A DNA stretch of 33,194 nt from Candidatus Woesearchaeota archaeon (GTDB lineage: Archaea; Nanobdellota; Nanobdellia; Woesearchaeales; JACPBV01). The notes beneath the pieces were generated by a model. The model searched no databases and was not told the DNA's origin. It saw only the letters and a list, made by a program, of their open reading frames with translations. A program made the position numbers and the translations under genes. Positions 1 to 6,821 of the stretch are shown here, in pieces. The stretch spans positions 1 to 33,194 of the forward strand of contig JACPBV010000037.1 of NCBI GenBank assembly GCA_016180135.1. The letters run 5' to 3'. Numbering within the stretch: the stretch's first letter is position 1; each line of letters begins with the position of its first letter.

Positions 1-678
1 AGGTATCTCCTGATAAGGAGCAGGCCGCATACGCCGGTGGATTTTGACCCGAACAAGCCCAATGACATTCCGCTGCTTTATGACAGGTTTGACAAGACCG
101 AAAGGATCTATTTTGGGGCGGAGCAGGCTGAAGAGAAAGAGAAGATGCAGAACAAAAGAGTCTATGAGCTGAGCAGAGTCGGAAAGCTTCCTGCCAGGCT
201 CCCGATACAGATACCCCTTACCTTTGCTTCTTCGGTGCTGCAGGTCGGCAAGGGCGAAGAAGGCGCTTTGGAATTGCTGAGAAAATCAGGCCATATCGCA
301 GAAGAGGTTTCCGGGCAGGATCTCCATCATCTCAGGCAGAGGCTGATTGATGCAAAGCAGTGGCTCGATAATTTCGCTTCTGATGAATACAAATTTATCG
401 TCAATGAAGAAGTTCCGGAAGATGTCAAAAGCAGGCTGTCTGCAGAACAGAAAAAAGCGTTGAAGCAGTTGGGAGCGGACCTTGGAAAAAAGAGATGGGA
501 GGAGGAAGAGCTGCACAACCGCTTCTGGGAGATCGCAAAGGAAAACGGCATTGAAGCAAAGGAATTCTTTGAGGGCGCTTACCTTGCGCTCATCAGCAAG
601 ACAAGGGGCCCGAAGCTTGCAAACTTCGTGCTGGCGGTGGGGAAGGGGAAGGCTGGAAAGCTGTTCCTTGAAGTCTGA
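1..678 (+). CDS. lysS: Lysyl-tRNA synthetase, class I (C-terminal part; 5' end outside the window)
   Basis: The frame is open from the first base, so this is the 3' part of a longer gene; a GTG at 37 is internal, not the start. The visible 225 residues match the C-terminal half of archaeal class I LysRS: a segment reading LLIRSRPHTPVDFDP, then PLLYDRFDKTERIYFG, then an alpha-helical anticodon-binding region ending in ALISKTRGPKLANFVLAVG, which corresponds to the conserved GKERGP block of the family. The enzyme charges tRNA-Lys with lysine in the cytoplasm. The class I form is typical of many archaea and of few bacteria. The HIGH and KMSKS motifs lie upstream of the window and cannot be checked. 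The next gene is convergent, 45 bp away. Recognition is from remembered family features, not alignment. Confidence 0.85.
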   Translation, partial: RYLLIRSRPHTPVDFDPNKPNDIPLLYDRFDKTERIYFGAEQAEEKEKMQNKRVYELSRVGKLPARLPIQIPLTFASSVLQVGKGEEGALELLRKSGHIAEEVSGQDLHHLRQRLIDAKQWLDNFASDEYKFIVNEEVPEDVKSRLSAEQKKALKQLGADLGKKRWEEEELHNRFWEIAKENGIEAKEFFEGAYLALISKTRGPKLANFVLAVGKGKAGKLFLEV

Positions 679-723
679 ATCAAAAAACTATCCCTTTCAG
701 GCTTCTATGGGCGAATAGCCGTT

Positions 724-1488
724 TCACAAATTCTCACGCATCTTTCTTATTATAATAGGGCCCATCTTCTCTGGGACAGTTACAATCACTTTTCCATTTC
801 TTACAGCATCAAGCCGCTTGTAATCTCTCAATGTGTGCTCTGTCGGCAGTATTCCGTCGGGGATATGTTCCCAGGACTCACCCCGCTCAACACGGATCAA
901 TCTTTCTAACGTCTGGAGAGGCATACTATTTCCTCCCTTTGTTATTTGTTCTGGATCCTGAACAAGGAGAAGGGACTTTTCTGGCCTGATTGCATAAAGA
1001 GCGCCACGGGCGCCATCATACTCGTTGCCTGAAAGAATGACTGATATGATAGGTATGGAGGGACAATGCCTCTTAAAATAATCGGCCGCTGTGATAAATA
1101 AGAAATCTATGTTTGGCCCGAAACTCCCGTCTTGTGGCTGAACTTCAGCGAAGCTGTGATATTTGTCAATTCCCGTCTTTTTCCTCCCCTGGCAGAAATA
1201 AACTCCATTTCTCCCCACCTTCATTCCATCTTCTAAGAGTTTAGGCTGCAGGCGATTGCAATAGCAGGAAAGTTCTCCGACTCTGCCATCTATGTAAGGT
1301 TCATGATGCACAGCAACAATCACCGAGAGAGGCAGGGTTTCTTTAGGGAACATGATTTTATCTGCTTCGCTGCTAAGGTGCCCTAAAAGGGCATCAAGGC
1401 CATTGGGGAATCCTGTAGATTGTCCGATAAGAACTGCCAGAACAGGCTGAACACTTCCGTTGTATAATTGCGTCCTTGTCTTATCCAT
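724..1488 (-). CDS. Stand-alone CheB-methylesterase-like protein
   Basis: Residues about 16-195 follow the CheB catalytic domain: IGQSTGFPNGL (CheB GASTGG serine loop, S24), HHEP (CheB QHMP, H62), EDGMKVGRNGVYFCQG (CheB PGHVYIAPG block), GPNIDFLF (RPSVDVLF block), SGNEYDGARG (TGMGSDGA block, D158) and a late MPLQTLE (GMP block). The Ser-His-Asp triad therefore appears intact. There is no N-terminal receiver domain. A C-terminal extension of about 60 residues is unassigned. CheB removes methyl or amide groups from chemoreceptor glutamates, but no chemoreceptor, CheR, CheA or CheY gene is in this window, so the substrate is unknown. The ATG at 1488 is preferred to the TTG at 1491 and lies 22 bp from a TATA box. 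The gene is divergent from a PAS-domain gene. The family call is moderately sure; the function is open. Confidence 0.6.
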   Translation of the reverse strand: MDKTRTQLYNGSVQPVLAVLIGQSTGFPNGLDALLGHLSSEADKIMFPKETLPLSVIVAVHHEPYIDGRVGELSCYCNRLQPKLLEDGMKVGRNGVYFCQGRKKTGIDKYHSFAEVQPQDGSFGPNIDFLFITAADYFKRHCPSIPIISVILSGNEYDGARGALYAIRPEKSLLLVQDPEQITKGGNSMPLQTLERLIRVERGESWEHIPDGILPTEHTLRDYKRLDAVRNGKVIVTVPEKMGPIIIRKMRENL

Positions 1489-1509
1489 CAATCATGGAAA
1501 CTTGGGGAA

Positions 1510-1517
1510 TTTATAAA
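1510..1517 (-). promoter_or_regulatory. TATA box of the CheB-like gene
   Basis: TTTATAAA on the minus strand, about 22 bp upstream of the ATG at 1488. The spacing suits a leaderless or very short-leader transcript and supports the ATG over the TTG at 1491. Confidence 0.55.
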
Positions 1518-1600
1518 TGTTTCTTATGTGACTACGATGGAGTGGTGGATATAATGGCAAGCTAATGGCTCTTTCAAAAAATAAAAGGGCAATCCAAACC

Positions 1601-1607
1601 TTTAAAT
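1601..1607 (+). promoter_or_regulatory. TATA box of the PAS-domain gene
   Basis: TTTAAAT ends 17 bp before the ATG at 1625, consistent with a leaderless start there. About 85 bp separate it from the divergent promoter of the CheB-like gene, so the two may be co-controlled. Confidence 0.5.
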
Positions 1608-1624
1608 CCGCTTAATAGTTTCCG

Positions 1625-2146
1625 ATGCGTATGGGAAAGCTTATTGACCCCGAGGTTGCATGGAACCTATGGAGCGCTATCCTGGAACAGCAGGGGGCAG
1701 GAAGGGAAATTTCCTTCTGGAGAGCAAGGATTAGTCACGATATGCCATTTGAACAGCCAGAACACAACGAAATGTATTTTTCCCGAACAGCTATCCTTGC
1801 ACAAGATCCGCAGGGAAACATCAAATATTGGAACCGTGGAGCAAGAAAAATGTTTAGATATTCATTCAACGAAGCTATGGGCATGCCGTCTCATGTTTTA
1901 GTTCCAGAGGAAGAAGTGGCTGCAAGGCAGGAACTTTTCCAGGGGGTGCTTGCGCATGGCATGGCAGAGTATGTCTCCTGCCAGTGTTTAAGAAAAGACG
2001 GCCAAAGAATAAATGTTTATGGATATGTTTTTCCCTACAGCCTTCCCGACGGGCAGCGAAGCATTGCTGCTGCTGTTGAAGAGGGCGGGATTATCACAAA
2101 CCCGTCGTCGGAAGTTATCCGTGGGGAAAGTTTTTCTTCATTGTAG
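1625..2146 (+). CDS. Single PAS-domain protein
   Basis: A 173-residue protein. Residues about 50-160 read as one PAS domain: AILAQDPQGNIKYWNRGARKMFRYS corresponds to the usual 'D..G.I...N.A...ffGY' start, MPSHVLVPEE to the F-helix region, and CLRKDGQRINVYGYVFP to the 'rkdGs.i.v' strand, with a final IAAAVEEGG strand. There is no histidine kinase, GGDEF or DNA-binding domain and no membrane segment, so it is probably a cytoplasmic sensor or adaptor. The N-terminal 45 residues are unassigned. It is divergent from the CheB-like gene; CheB/CheR and PAS modules are often fused in bacteria, so a functional link is plausible but inferred. The start rests on a TATA box at 1601; ATG 1631 is an in-frame alternative. 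Confidence 0.6.
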   Translation: MRMGKLIDPEVAWNLWSAILEQQGAGREISFWRARISHDMPFEQPEHNEMYFSRTAILAQDPQGNIKYWNRGARKMFRYSFNEAMGMPSHVLVPEEEVAARQELFQGVLAHGMAEYVSCQCLRKDGQRINVYGYVFPYSLPDGQRSIAAAVEEGGIITNPSSEVIRGESFSSL

Positions 2147-2237
2147 GCTTTAGATTAATCGGCCGCTCTCAAATAAATTCTGCTCTCAAGTGCCGCGGGA
2201 TTAGGATACTTTTAAAAGCCAAAAAGCATTCTCCTGA

Positions 2238-2687
2238 GTGCAATCTCCTGACCGAAGTAGGTTAACCGAAGAAAATGAAAAGCACCAGCCACAACATTTT
2301 CGAGAAGATGTTTCCATGAAAAGTATCCAATGGCATTTTAGCCCAAAAAGAGGGCATGTCAGCCCCTTAACTTTAGATGATAGCCAAATCCTTGCAGGGA
2401 GTTTTTCTGTAGGGGAGACAGGAATCCTCGAGCAGCGCCTTATGACCATGCTTCTTCTGCAGGCTAAGAAAGAAGGAAAAAAGATTGTGGCAGTTAATGA
2501 TCCTGAGTTGTATCAGCGCTTGGCTAAGTCTGGAGAGTTATTCGGAGGAGAGGCATACTACATTCCGGTTGACCCTGCCAGCGGGCGCCTGAGTGACGCA
2601 AGGCCTATTGCAGCTTACCTCATAGATACACCCGAAGGTTTGCTCTATGGCAAAATTATCCTGTCTTCCGGAAGCCGCCCTTCTTGA
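2238..2687 (+). CDS. Unrecognised protein
   Basis: I do not recognise this family. The product is 149 residues from the GTG at 2238, which lies 18 bp after a TATA-like TTTTAAAA (2212-2219), or 123 residues from the ATG at 2316, where the sequence begins to look structured. The middle (residues about 60-90) is a helical segment rich in Leu and Met followed by KKEGKKIVAVNDPELYQRLAKSG, resembling an alpha/beta strand-helix unit. There is no signal peptide, membrane segment or Cys cluster. Its 3' end overlaps the convergent HicA-like gene by 32 bp, so one of the two tails is unusual, or one of the genes is not real. Codon use resembles the neighbours. Confidence 0.45.
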   Translation: MQSPDRSRLTEENEKHQPQHFREDVSMKSIQWHFSPKRGHVSPLTLDDSQILAGSFSVGETGILEQRLMTMLLLQAKKEGKKIVAVNDPELYQRLAKSGELFGGEAYYIPVDPASGRLSDARPIAAYLIDTPEGLLYGKIILSSGSRPS

Positions 2688-3390
2688 TAGCATCTTCTAT
2701 CGCAGTTGCATTGGGAATCTTATGTTCAGGGAGAAAATTTCTGAGCTGCCTGTGAATCTGTTTGGCAATTCTCCCGGAATCAACATCTTTAGAGAGAGGA
2801 ATCGGCCTTGACTTTGGGAACACAATCGAGCATTGGTGAGCCCCTGCGGTGCATACTAACCATCCACCCAATTGCCTTGCTGCATCTGCAATATCTTTCC
2901 ATCTGATGTTATCAAAAGTCCTAAGAGACGGCGGAGGATCAGACCTATGGCTGCTTAATCTTGCAGCAACAGTTTGGCGCTGAAAGCCTAAAAGTTGGTT
3001 AAGATAATATTCTTCCCTCTGTTTGAGCTTACCAAGGTTTTCATCAAAGAAAAAAAGGATGTCTTCAATATCTGCTTCTCCAGCATCTCTGAGAAGCCCT
3101 TCGTATTCTGCAGCATCCTGCCGAAGCTTCTCTACATTTAATTTTTCACTCCTCGAAAAAGCCCCTATCTGGCCGTCAAATTTTGGATCGAGCCATGGCC
3201 GCCCTATTTCTTCCTCTGCCCTCTCGCCAATCTCTTTTTTCAGAGCATCCGCATTTCCCTTTATCTTCCTGAGAAAAGATCCGATCTTCTCTTTTTTTTC
3301 CTCAGTTGTTCCCGCCCGGTTAACATTCTTCCTGAGATTTTCCATTTCCTCGAGAAGCCATTTTCCTGTTGCGCCTTTCCAGAACAGCAT
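2656..3390 (-). CDS. Coiled-coil protein with a HicA-like C-terminal domain
   Basis: The product is 244 residues. Residues 1-140 are charged, Lys/Glu-rich and probably coiled coil. Residues about 165-240 resemble the HicA mRNA-interferase fold: WKDIADAARQLGGWLVC, then AGAHQCSIVFP at the place of the family's GSHH..f..P motif, then a basic helix (RIAKQIHRQLRNFL). The catalytic His position appears kept. HicA toxins are about 60-80 residues and stand alone, so a fusion to a long coiled coil would be unusual, and no HicB is next to it. Start: AAGGGG lies about 7 bp before the ATG at 3390, and the gatD stop is 21 bp upstream, so the two genes are probably one transcript. The fold call is tentative. 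Confidence 0.5.
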   Translation of the reverse strand: MLFWKGATGKWLLEEMENLRKNVNRAGTTEEKKEKIGSFLRKIKGNADALKKEIGERAEEEIGRPWLDPKFDGQIGAFSRSEKLNVEKLRQDAAEYEGLLRDAGEADIEDILFFFDENLGKLKQREEYYLNQLLGFQRQTVAARLSSHRSDPPPSLRTFDNIRWKDIADAARQLGGWLVCTAGAHQCSIVFPKSRPIPLSKDVDSGRIAKQIHRQLRNFLPEHKIPNATAIEDAIKKGGFRKTG

Positions 3391-3411
3391 AGATTCAGCC
3401 CCTTGTTGGAT

Positions 3412-4746
3412 TCAGCCTTTCATTGAAGGAAGTGTCCTGCCCAGATTCGCATCATCGAGAAGCAGCCTTTCATTAATCTCCCCCCTTAAATTCTTTCCCA
3501 TAAAACTTTTTATCTCATCCTTATCATTATAATTCCCCAGCAGCCATGCCAGCTTGATAAATGCAGTCTCAGAAAGCATATCTTCTCCGGGGATCACGCC
3601 GATGTTCGCAAGATTTATCGCATTGGAGTAAACGTGCATGTGGACTTTGCCGAAGATGCACTGGGAGCACATCACAACAACAGTTCCAGATTTAATCACT
3701 TCTTCAATCGCCTTGAAGTTCTCCTCATGGATTTTGCACAGCTCATTAGGAACTCCAGTCGGAGCCTGCCCCAGGCCGGTCCCTTCAATGACCAGCCCTT
3801 TGTAGTCTTTAAAGAAGCTGAACTGCTCCGGGAACATATTCGGATGGCATTTCAGGATAGCAACTTTTTCCTCGAAGTTTGGCCTGGCTGCAAAGTTTTT
3901 CTTTGCGTCCGGTTTTGCGGCTTTTTTTTCATAGCCTTTTGCGACAAACGCAACCTTATGGGTTTTAAAATCAACTTTTGCGATGATAGTATCATTTACT
4001 GCCCTAAAGGCATCCCTTCTTGATGTGTGGAGTTTTCTAGTCTTGCATGCCGGCAAAATAGCAGCTGAAGTGTCTTCGGAAGTCTCATGCATGCATATCG
4101 CCACGCCTGCAAAATCTGTCTTAGTGATGAAGTTTGCTGCGCAGATCAGGTTCATCGCAGCGTCATTCGAGCCCCGGTCAGAGCTCCGCTGGGCTCCGAC
4201 GAGAATGATGGGTATGGGAAGATTTTCAAGGGCAAATGCAAGGGCTGCCGAGGTATATCCCAGCGTATCGGTGCCGTGAGTCAGGATAATTCCATCAGCG
4301 CCTGCCTTGATCTCATCTTCAATCGCTTTGATCATAAGCTTGTAGTGCCCGAATCTCATATCTTCAGAAAACATTTTTGAAACAAGCCGGCTTTTGATAT
4401 TGGCAATCTTAAAAAGCTCCGGGTAATTGGCCAATAGTTCTTCAGGCTCGAATCTGGCAATCACTCCTCCGGTCTCGTAATCAACCTTAGATGCGATTGT
4501 GCCTCCGGTGTGGAGGATGGAGATTGTTGGAAGCCCAGGCTTGAACTTAGGCTTTTCCCTCACCGGCTCTTTTGCCTTATGCTCCATAAGAACCTCAATC
4601 TTCTGCACTTTGCTCTTTTCAATGCCGACATTGTAGCCGCTTTTCAGCTTGATGACCAAAGAATCTGTCTCTTCGTTAGGGATTAAAGCCCCTTCAATGG
4701 CTCTGTCTTTTAATATGACTTTTACTTTGTCTCCGGGATTTGGCAT
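3412..4746 (-). CDS. gatD: Glutamyl-tRNA(Gln) amidotransferase subunit D
   Basis: GatD is the glutaminase subunit of the archaeal GatDE enzyme, which converts Glu-tRNA(Gln) to Gln-tRNA(Gln) using ammonia from glutamine. The 444-residue length is normal. Residues 1-60 form the small beta-barrel typical of GatD (PGDKVKVILKD ... GYNVGIEKSKV). The rest is an L-asparaginase-type domain: ISILHTGGTIAS supplies the first catalytic Thr, LTHGTDTLGYTS the second Thr-Asp pair, then VGAQRSSDRGSNDAAMN. A Lys/Ala-rich stretch (YEKKAAKPDAKKNFAARPN) follows the asparaginase core. GatE is not in the window. The ATG at 4746 lies 24 bp from a TATA box. It probably heads an operon with the HicA-like gene. Confident. 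Confidence 0.95.
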   Translation of the reverse strand: MPNPGDKVKVILKDRAIEGALIPNEETDSLVIKLKSGYNVGIEKSKVQKIEVLMEHKAKEPVREKPKFKPGLPTISILHTGGTIASKVDYETGGVIARFEPEELLANYPELFKIANIKSRLVSKMFSEDMRFGHYKLMIKAIEDEIKAGADGIILTHGTDTLGYTSAALAFALENLPIPIILVGAQRSSDRGSNDAAMNLICAANFITKTDFAGVAICMHETSEDTSAAILPACKTRKLHTSRRDAFRAVNDTIIAKVDFKTHKVAFVAKGYEKKAAKPDAKKNFAARPNFEEKVAILKCHPNMFPEQFSFFKDYKGLVIEGTGLGQAPTGVPNELCKIHEENFKAIEEVIKSGTVVVMCSQCIFGKVHMHVYSNAINLANIGVIPGEDMLSETAFIKLAWLLGNYNDKDEIKSFMGKNLRGEINERLLLDDANLGRTLPSMKG

Positions 4747-4770
4747 AAGAATAATACAAGATGGCTATAA

Positions 4771-4776
4771 TATAAA
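4771..4776 (-). promoter_or_regulatory. TATA box of gatD
   Basis: TTTATA within an AT-rich stretch on the minus strand, about 24 bp from the gatD ATG, suggesting a leaderless message. Confidence 0.5.
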
Positions 4777-4883
4777 TGTTGTGGAAATTGAATAACCAGG
4801 GATATGGAAAGTGCGCCACCGGGATAAATCGCCAAGATACTCTTGCCCGAGGCCATTGAACATCCCCGATTTTCCAGGCCTTA

Positions 4884-4893
4884 CTATTCCTGC
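4884..4893. repeat. Target-site duplication, left copy
   Basis: CTATTCCTGC directly abuts the left end of the element at 4894 and is repeated exactly at 5353-5362, directly abutting its right end. A perfect 10-bp flanking direct repeat is a classic sign of transposition. Confidence 0.8.
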
Positions 4894-4971
4894 GGCTCCG
4901 TTCAAAATATAGGTTAGCAGCCTAAAGTAAAAATCATTTGCTGATTTTATTCAGCTGACAAGGGGGCCGCC

Positions 4972-5070
4972 CTCCGTTGCGAAGCAACCGGAACGCTGGA
5001 TTATCCCTCCGTCCGCAGACCGGAACGCTGAATTATCCCTCCGTCCGCAGACCGGAACGCTGGATTATCC
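4972..5070. repeat. Three tandem copies of the 32-35-nt hairpin module
   Basis: The units are 4972-5006 (35 nt), 5007-5038 (32 nt) and 5039-5070 (32 nt). Each starts CTCCGT, contains a small hairpin, then CGGAACGCT, and ends TTATCC. The first unit carries GTTGCGAAGCAAC as its hairpin; the others carry CCGCAGACCGG. The array sits inside the GC-rich GGGGGCCGCC...CGGGGAACCGCC heart of the element. Copy B of the same family has no unit at this point. Confidence 0.85.
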
Positions 5071-5213
5071 CCAACGGGGAACCGCCTTGCGCGGTGCCAG
5101 AAATCATAAAATCTCATTTTCCACCAGCGCGTTTTACTGGTGGTTTACGGCAGAAATCATGTCTCGTGGAATAAGCATGTCAGCAAACGGAAAGAATATT
5201 TACGATTTTTAAG

Positions 5214-5264
5214 CCTCCGAGCGGTAGCGATGCGAGGCACAAAAAATGGGGATATTTTTTCGTG
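5214..5264. repeat. Shared hairpin module 2 (copy in family 1 element)
   Basis: CCTCCGAGCGGTAGCGATG followed by GAGGCACAAAAAA, a short loop and TTTTTTCGTG. Nearly the same sequence occurs at 30529-30580 in an element of a different family, and it is missing from copy B of this family. Confidence 0.75.
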
Positions 5265-5352
5265 GTTGCCGACCAAAGGGAGCGCAACTAGAAAAAAGCG
5301 TTAGCTTTTTGCGTGCTGCTAACCCGAGCGAAGCGAGATTTTGAACGGAGCC

Positions 5353-5362
5353 CTATTCCTGC
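5353..5362. repeat. Target-site duplication, right copy
   Basis: CTATTCCTGC, identical to 4884-4893. Confidence 0.8.
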
Positions 5363-5370
5363 AGCATATA

Positions 5371-5377
5371 TTTATAT
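5371..5377 (+). promoter_or_regulatory. TATA box of ribK
   Basis: TTTATAT lies 45 bp before the ATG at 5422, which predicts a leader of roughly 20 nt. The repeat element ends 18 bp upstream, so insertion spared the TATA box but replaced everything upstream of it. Confidence 0.55.
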
Positions 5378-5421
5378 GCATGCCGGGATTTCTCCTGGCG
5401 GAGCATCGTAGAGGCAAAAGT

Positions 5422-5805
5422 ATGGCTAACACGTTCAAAGGAACCGTCACAAAAGGCCTGGGAAAAGGCTCTTTTTTCGTCAGCCAGGAATATTACGCCC
5501 AGGCGTTTAGGGAGAAATTCGGGTTTACGCCGTTTCCGGGGACATTGAATCTTTTGCTGGGAAAAATTCCGGACTTTGGCAGATTCAGGCGCATCACGAT
5601 TCCAGGCCGTCCTCAGGGGCAGGATACGCACAGCCGGGGAAGTGTAGACTGTTATCATGCCTCCATTCAGGGAATCCCTTCAGCGCTCATCAGACCGCAT
5701 AAGTCCATCCATCCTGAGGTCATCATAGAGCTTATCGCCCCAGTAGATTTAAAAAATGAGCTGGATTTGAAGGACGGAGACGAAGTAACTGTTGAGCTTG
5801 GGTGA
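5422..5805 (+). CDS. ribK: CTP-dependent riboflavin kinase (archaeal)
   Basis: This enzyme phosphorylates riboflavin to FMN using CTP rather than ATP. The 127 residues match the archaeal family throughout: FKGTVTKGLGKGSFFVS near the start, FTPFPGTLNLLLG in the nucleotide/flavin region, a central HASIQGIPSALIRPHKSIHP and the closing LDLKDGDEVTVEL. The family's domain starts at the ATG at 5422, so this start is preferred over in-frame upstream starts at 5341 and 5380. It is followed 51 bp later by ribC in the same direction, and ribH comes further down, giving a riboflavin-to-FMN block. The gene product is small, soluble and cytoplasmic. Confidence 0.9.
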   Translation: MANTFKGTVTKGLGKGSFFVSQEYYAQAFREKFGFTPFPGTLNLLLGKIPDFGRFRRITIPGRPQGQDTHSRGSVDCYHASIQGIPSALIRPHKSIHPEVIIELIAPVDLKNELDLKDGDEVTVELG

Positions 5806-5856
5806 TAGGGCCTGTTTAATAGAGCTTAGGCAAAAGATGTTCATAAAGGCGCAAAC

Positions 5857-6612
5857 ATGGAAACTAAAAATAATGATACAGCAATAAGGAGTGATGGAAC
5901 TATAAGGAGTGATGAAGCAATAAGGAGTGATGAAGCAATAAGGAGTGATGGAACTATAAGGAGTGATGGAACTATAAGGAGTGATGAAGCAATTAGGAGT
6001 GATGAAGCAATTAGGAGTGATGAAGCAATTAGGAGTGATGAAGCAATTAGGAGTGATGAAGCAATAAGGAGTGATGAAGCAATAAGGAGTGATGGAGCAA
6101 TTAGGAGTGATGGAACTCTAAATAACAATAGGACCATAAAAAAAGTAGGCATCGCAGACACGACGTTCTCGAGGATTGGTATGTTCAAGTTTGCTGAGCA
6201 GGCAATAAAAGATTCCAAAGAAAAAGGTATTGAGATAAAGATTGAGAGATACACAGTCCCCGGCGTCAAAGACCTCCCTGTTGCCTGCAAAAAACTTTTC
6301 GATGAGTGGAACTGCGATATTGTTATTGCCCTGGGCATGTCCGGCTCGATGCCGATTGACAAGACCTGCACCCACGAGGCATCTTTAGGGATTCAGCATG
6401 TCCAGCTGGCAGCAAACAGGCATATCCTTGAAGTCTTCATCCACCAGGACGAAGCGATGACAGAAAAGGAGTTATATGAGATTGCCCGGCGAAGGACTTA
6501 CAGCCACACCCTGAATGCATTGGCTTTGCTGAAAGGAAAAACAACCCTCACTCCAAAAGCAGGCATGGGCATCCGCCAGGGAAAAGACAATGTCGGGCCG
6601 ATAAGATTTTGA
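5857..6612 (+). CDS. ribC: Archaeal riboflavin synthase with a repeat-built N-terminal extension
   Basis: Residues about 92-251 match the archaeal riboflavin synthase (lumazine-synthase-like fold, unrelated to bacterial RibE): KKVGIADTTFSRIGM, TVPGVKDLPVACKKL, CDIVIALGMSGS, CTHEASLGIQHVQLA, EVFIHQDEA and GMGIRQGKDNVGP. It joins two lumazine molecules to make riboflavin. Family members are about 155 residues and normally begin near MKKVG; here the equivalent codon is ATA (Ile) and the frame runs upstream through 13 hexapeptide repeats (residues 9-86, AIRSDE, AIRSDG, TIRSDE or TIRSDG) to an ATG at 5857. The enzyme thus has a roughly 90-residue, charged, probably disordered tail. No ATG, GTG or TTG is seen next to the expected start. 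It lies 51 bp after ribK and is probably cotranscribed. Confidence 0.9.
   Translation: METKNNDTAIRSDGTIRSDEAIRSDEAIRSDGTIRSDGTIRSDEAIRSDEAIRSDEAIRSDEAIRSDEAIRSDEAIRSDGAIRSDGTLNNNRTIKKVGIADTTFSRIGMFKFAEQAIKDSKEKGIEIKIERYTVPGVKDLPVACKKLFDEWNCDIVIALGMSGSMPIDKTCTHEASLGIQHVQLAANRHILEVFIHQDEAMTEKELYEIARRRTYSHTLNALALLKGKTTLTPKAGMGIRQGKDNVGPIRF
5881..6114 (+). repeat. 13 x 18-bp in-frame tandem repeat in ribC
   Basis: The unit is GCAATAAGGAGTGATGAA with variants at the first codon (Ala or Thr), the second (ATA or ATT) and the last (Glu or Gly). It encodes a six-residue repeat. Every unit also carries AGGAGTGATG, that is a Shine-Dalgarno-like AGGAG just before an ATG in another frame. In units followed by AATAAGG or CTATAAGG the off-frame ATG opens a three-codon reading frame closed by TAA (ATG AAG CAA TAA); where the next unit has ATTAGG the off-frame stays open. 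Copies differ by few bases, so the expansion looks recent. Confidence 0.95.
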
Positions 6613-6713
6613 TTTTGAGAAAATTACAACATTCCTTAAAGAGAAAGATTGCAAGTTAGATGAGATTACCTATTGTGGTTGGGAAACAACAACAAAGGGC
6701 TCGACGGCCAAAA

Positions 6714-6741
6714 TTTCTCTGTGAAATTTTGCCCTGCTCGG
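6714..6741. repeat. Shared hairpin module 3
   Basis: TTTCTCTGTGAAATTTTG followed by CCCTGCTCGG. It occurs in reverse complement, with minor changes, at 30500-30528 in the other family 3 element. Confidence 0.7.
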
Positions 6742-6753
6742 GCACCCCGTAAG

Positions 6754-6785
6754 GGAAAAGATAGCGTTCCGGTCTGCGGACGGAG
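6754..6785 (-). repeat. 32-nt hairpin module, single copy
   Basis: The minus strand reads CTCCGTCCGCAGACC then GGAACGCT and an AT-rich end, matching the units at 5007-5070. It lies beside a GGGGCCGCC stretch, as in the other elements. Confidence 0.8.
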
Positions 6786-6821
6786 GGCGGCCCCACCTCG
6801 TCGCCCTTGTTGTTTCCTGGA

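Larger units (their letters stand above)
4894..5352. mobile_element. MITE-like element, family 1, copy A (459 bp)
   Basis: The ends are perfect 15-bp inverted repeats, GGCTCCGTTCAAAAT and its complement, flanked by a 10-bp duplication. A subterminal inverted pair follows (GGTTAGCAGC at the left, GCTGCTAACC at the right), then a long imperfect inverted segment containing AAAAATC...CAGCTGACA and TGTCAGCAAACGG...GATTTTT, so the whole element can fold on itself. It has no plausible transposase gene and would be non-autonomous. Compared with copy B at 28316-28521 it carries two extra insertions: three hairpin modules (4972-5070) and a hairpin-rich segment (5214 to about 5315). It fills the gatD-ribK gap and ends 18 bp before the ribK TATA box. 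Confidence 0.8.
6682..6817. mobile_element. MITE-like element, family 3, copy A (about 136 bp)
   Basis: Its ends form an imperfect inverted repeat: GGAAACAACAACAAAGGGC on the left, and GCCCTTGTTGTTTCC on the right. Inside are an AAATTTCTCTGTGAAATTT palindrome and one 32-nt hairpin module (6754-6785, inverted). Much of it aligns in inverted orientation with 30415-30615. It contains no gene and fills the ribC-ribH gap, ending 4 bp before the ribH TATA box. No clear target duplication is visible, so the ends are approximate. Confidence 0.6.

Noticed and set aside
4977..5174. A 65-codon reading frame inside the family 1 element
   Set aside because: It is made of the repeated hairpin modules, has no start signal, and copy B of the element lacks most of it.
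5881..6114. A CRISPR-like array of short repeats
   Set aside because: The units are contiguous with no spacers, keep one reading frame and continue into ribC.
5841..6371. A reading frame on the minus strand with SLLIAS repeats
   Set aside because: It is the mirror of the 18-bp repeat within ribC and has no promoter, ribosome site or family match.
6682..6817. A riboswitch (FMN type) ahead of ribH
   Set aside because: It has repeat-element ends, matches another copy at 30415-30615 far from any riboflavin gene, shows none of the FMN-element conserved blocks, and lies upstream of the TATA box.
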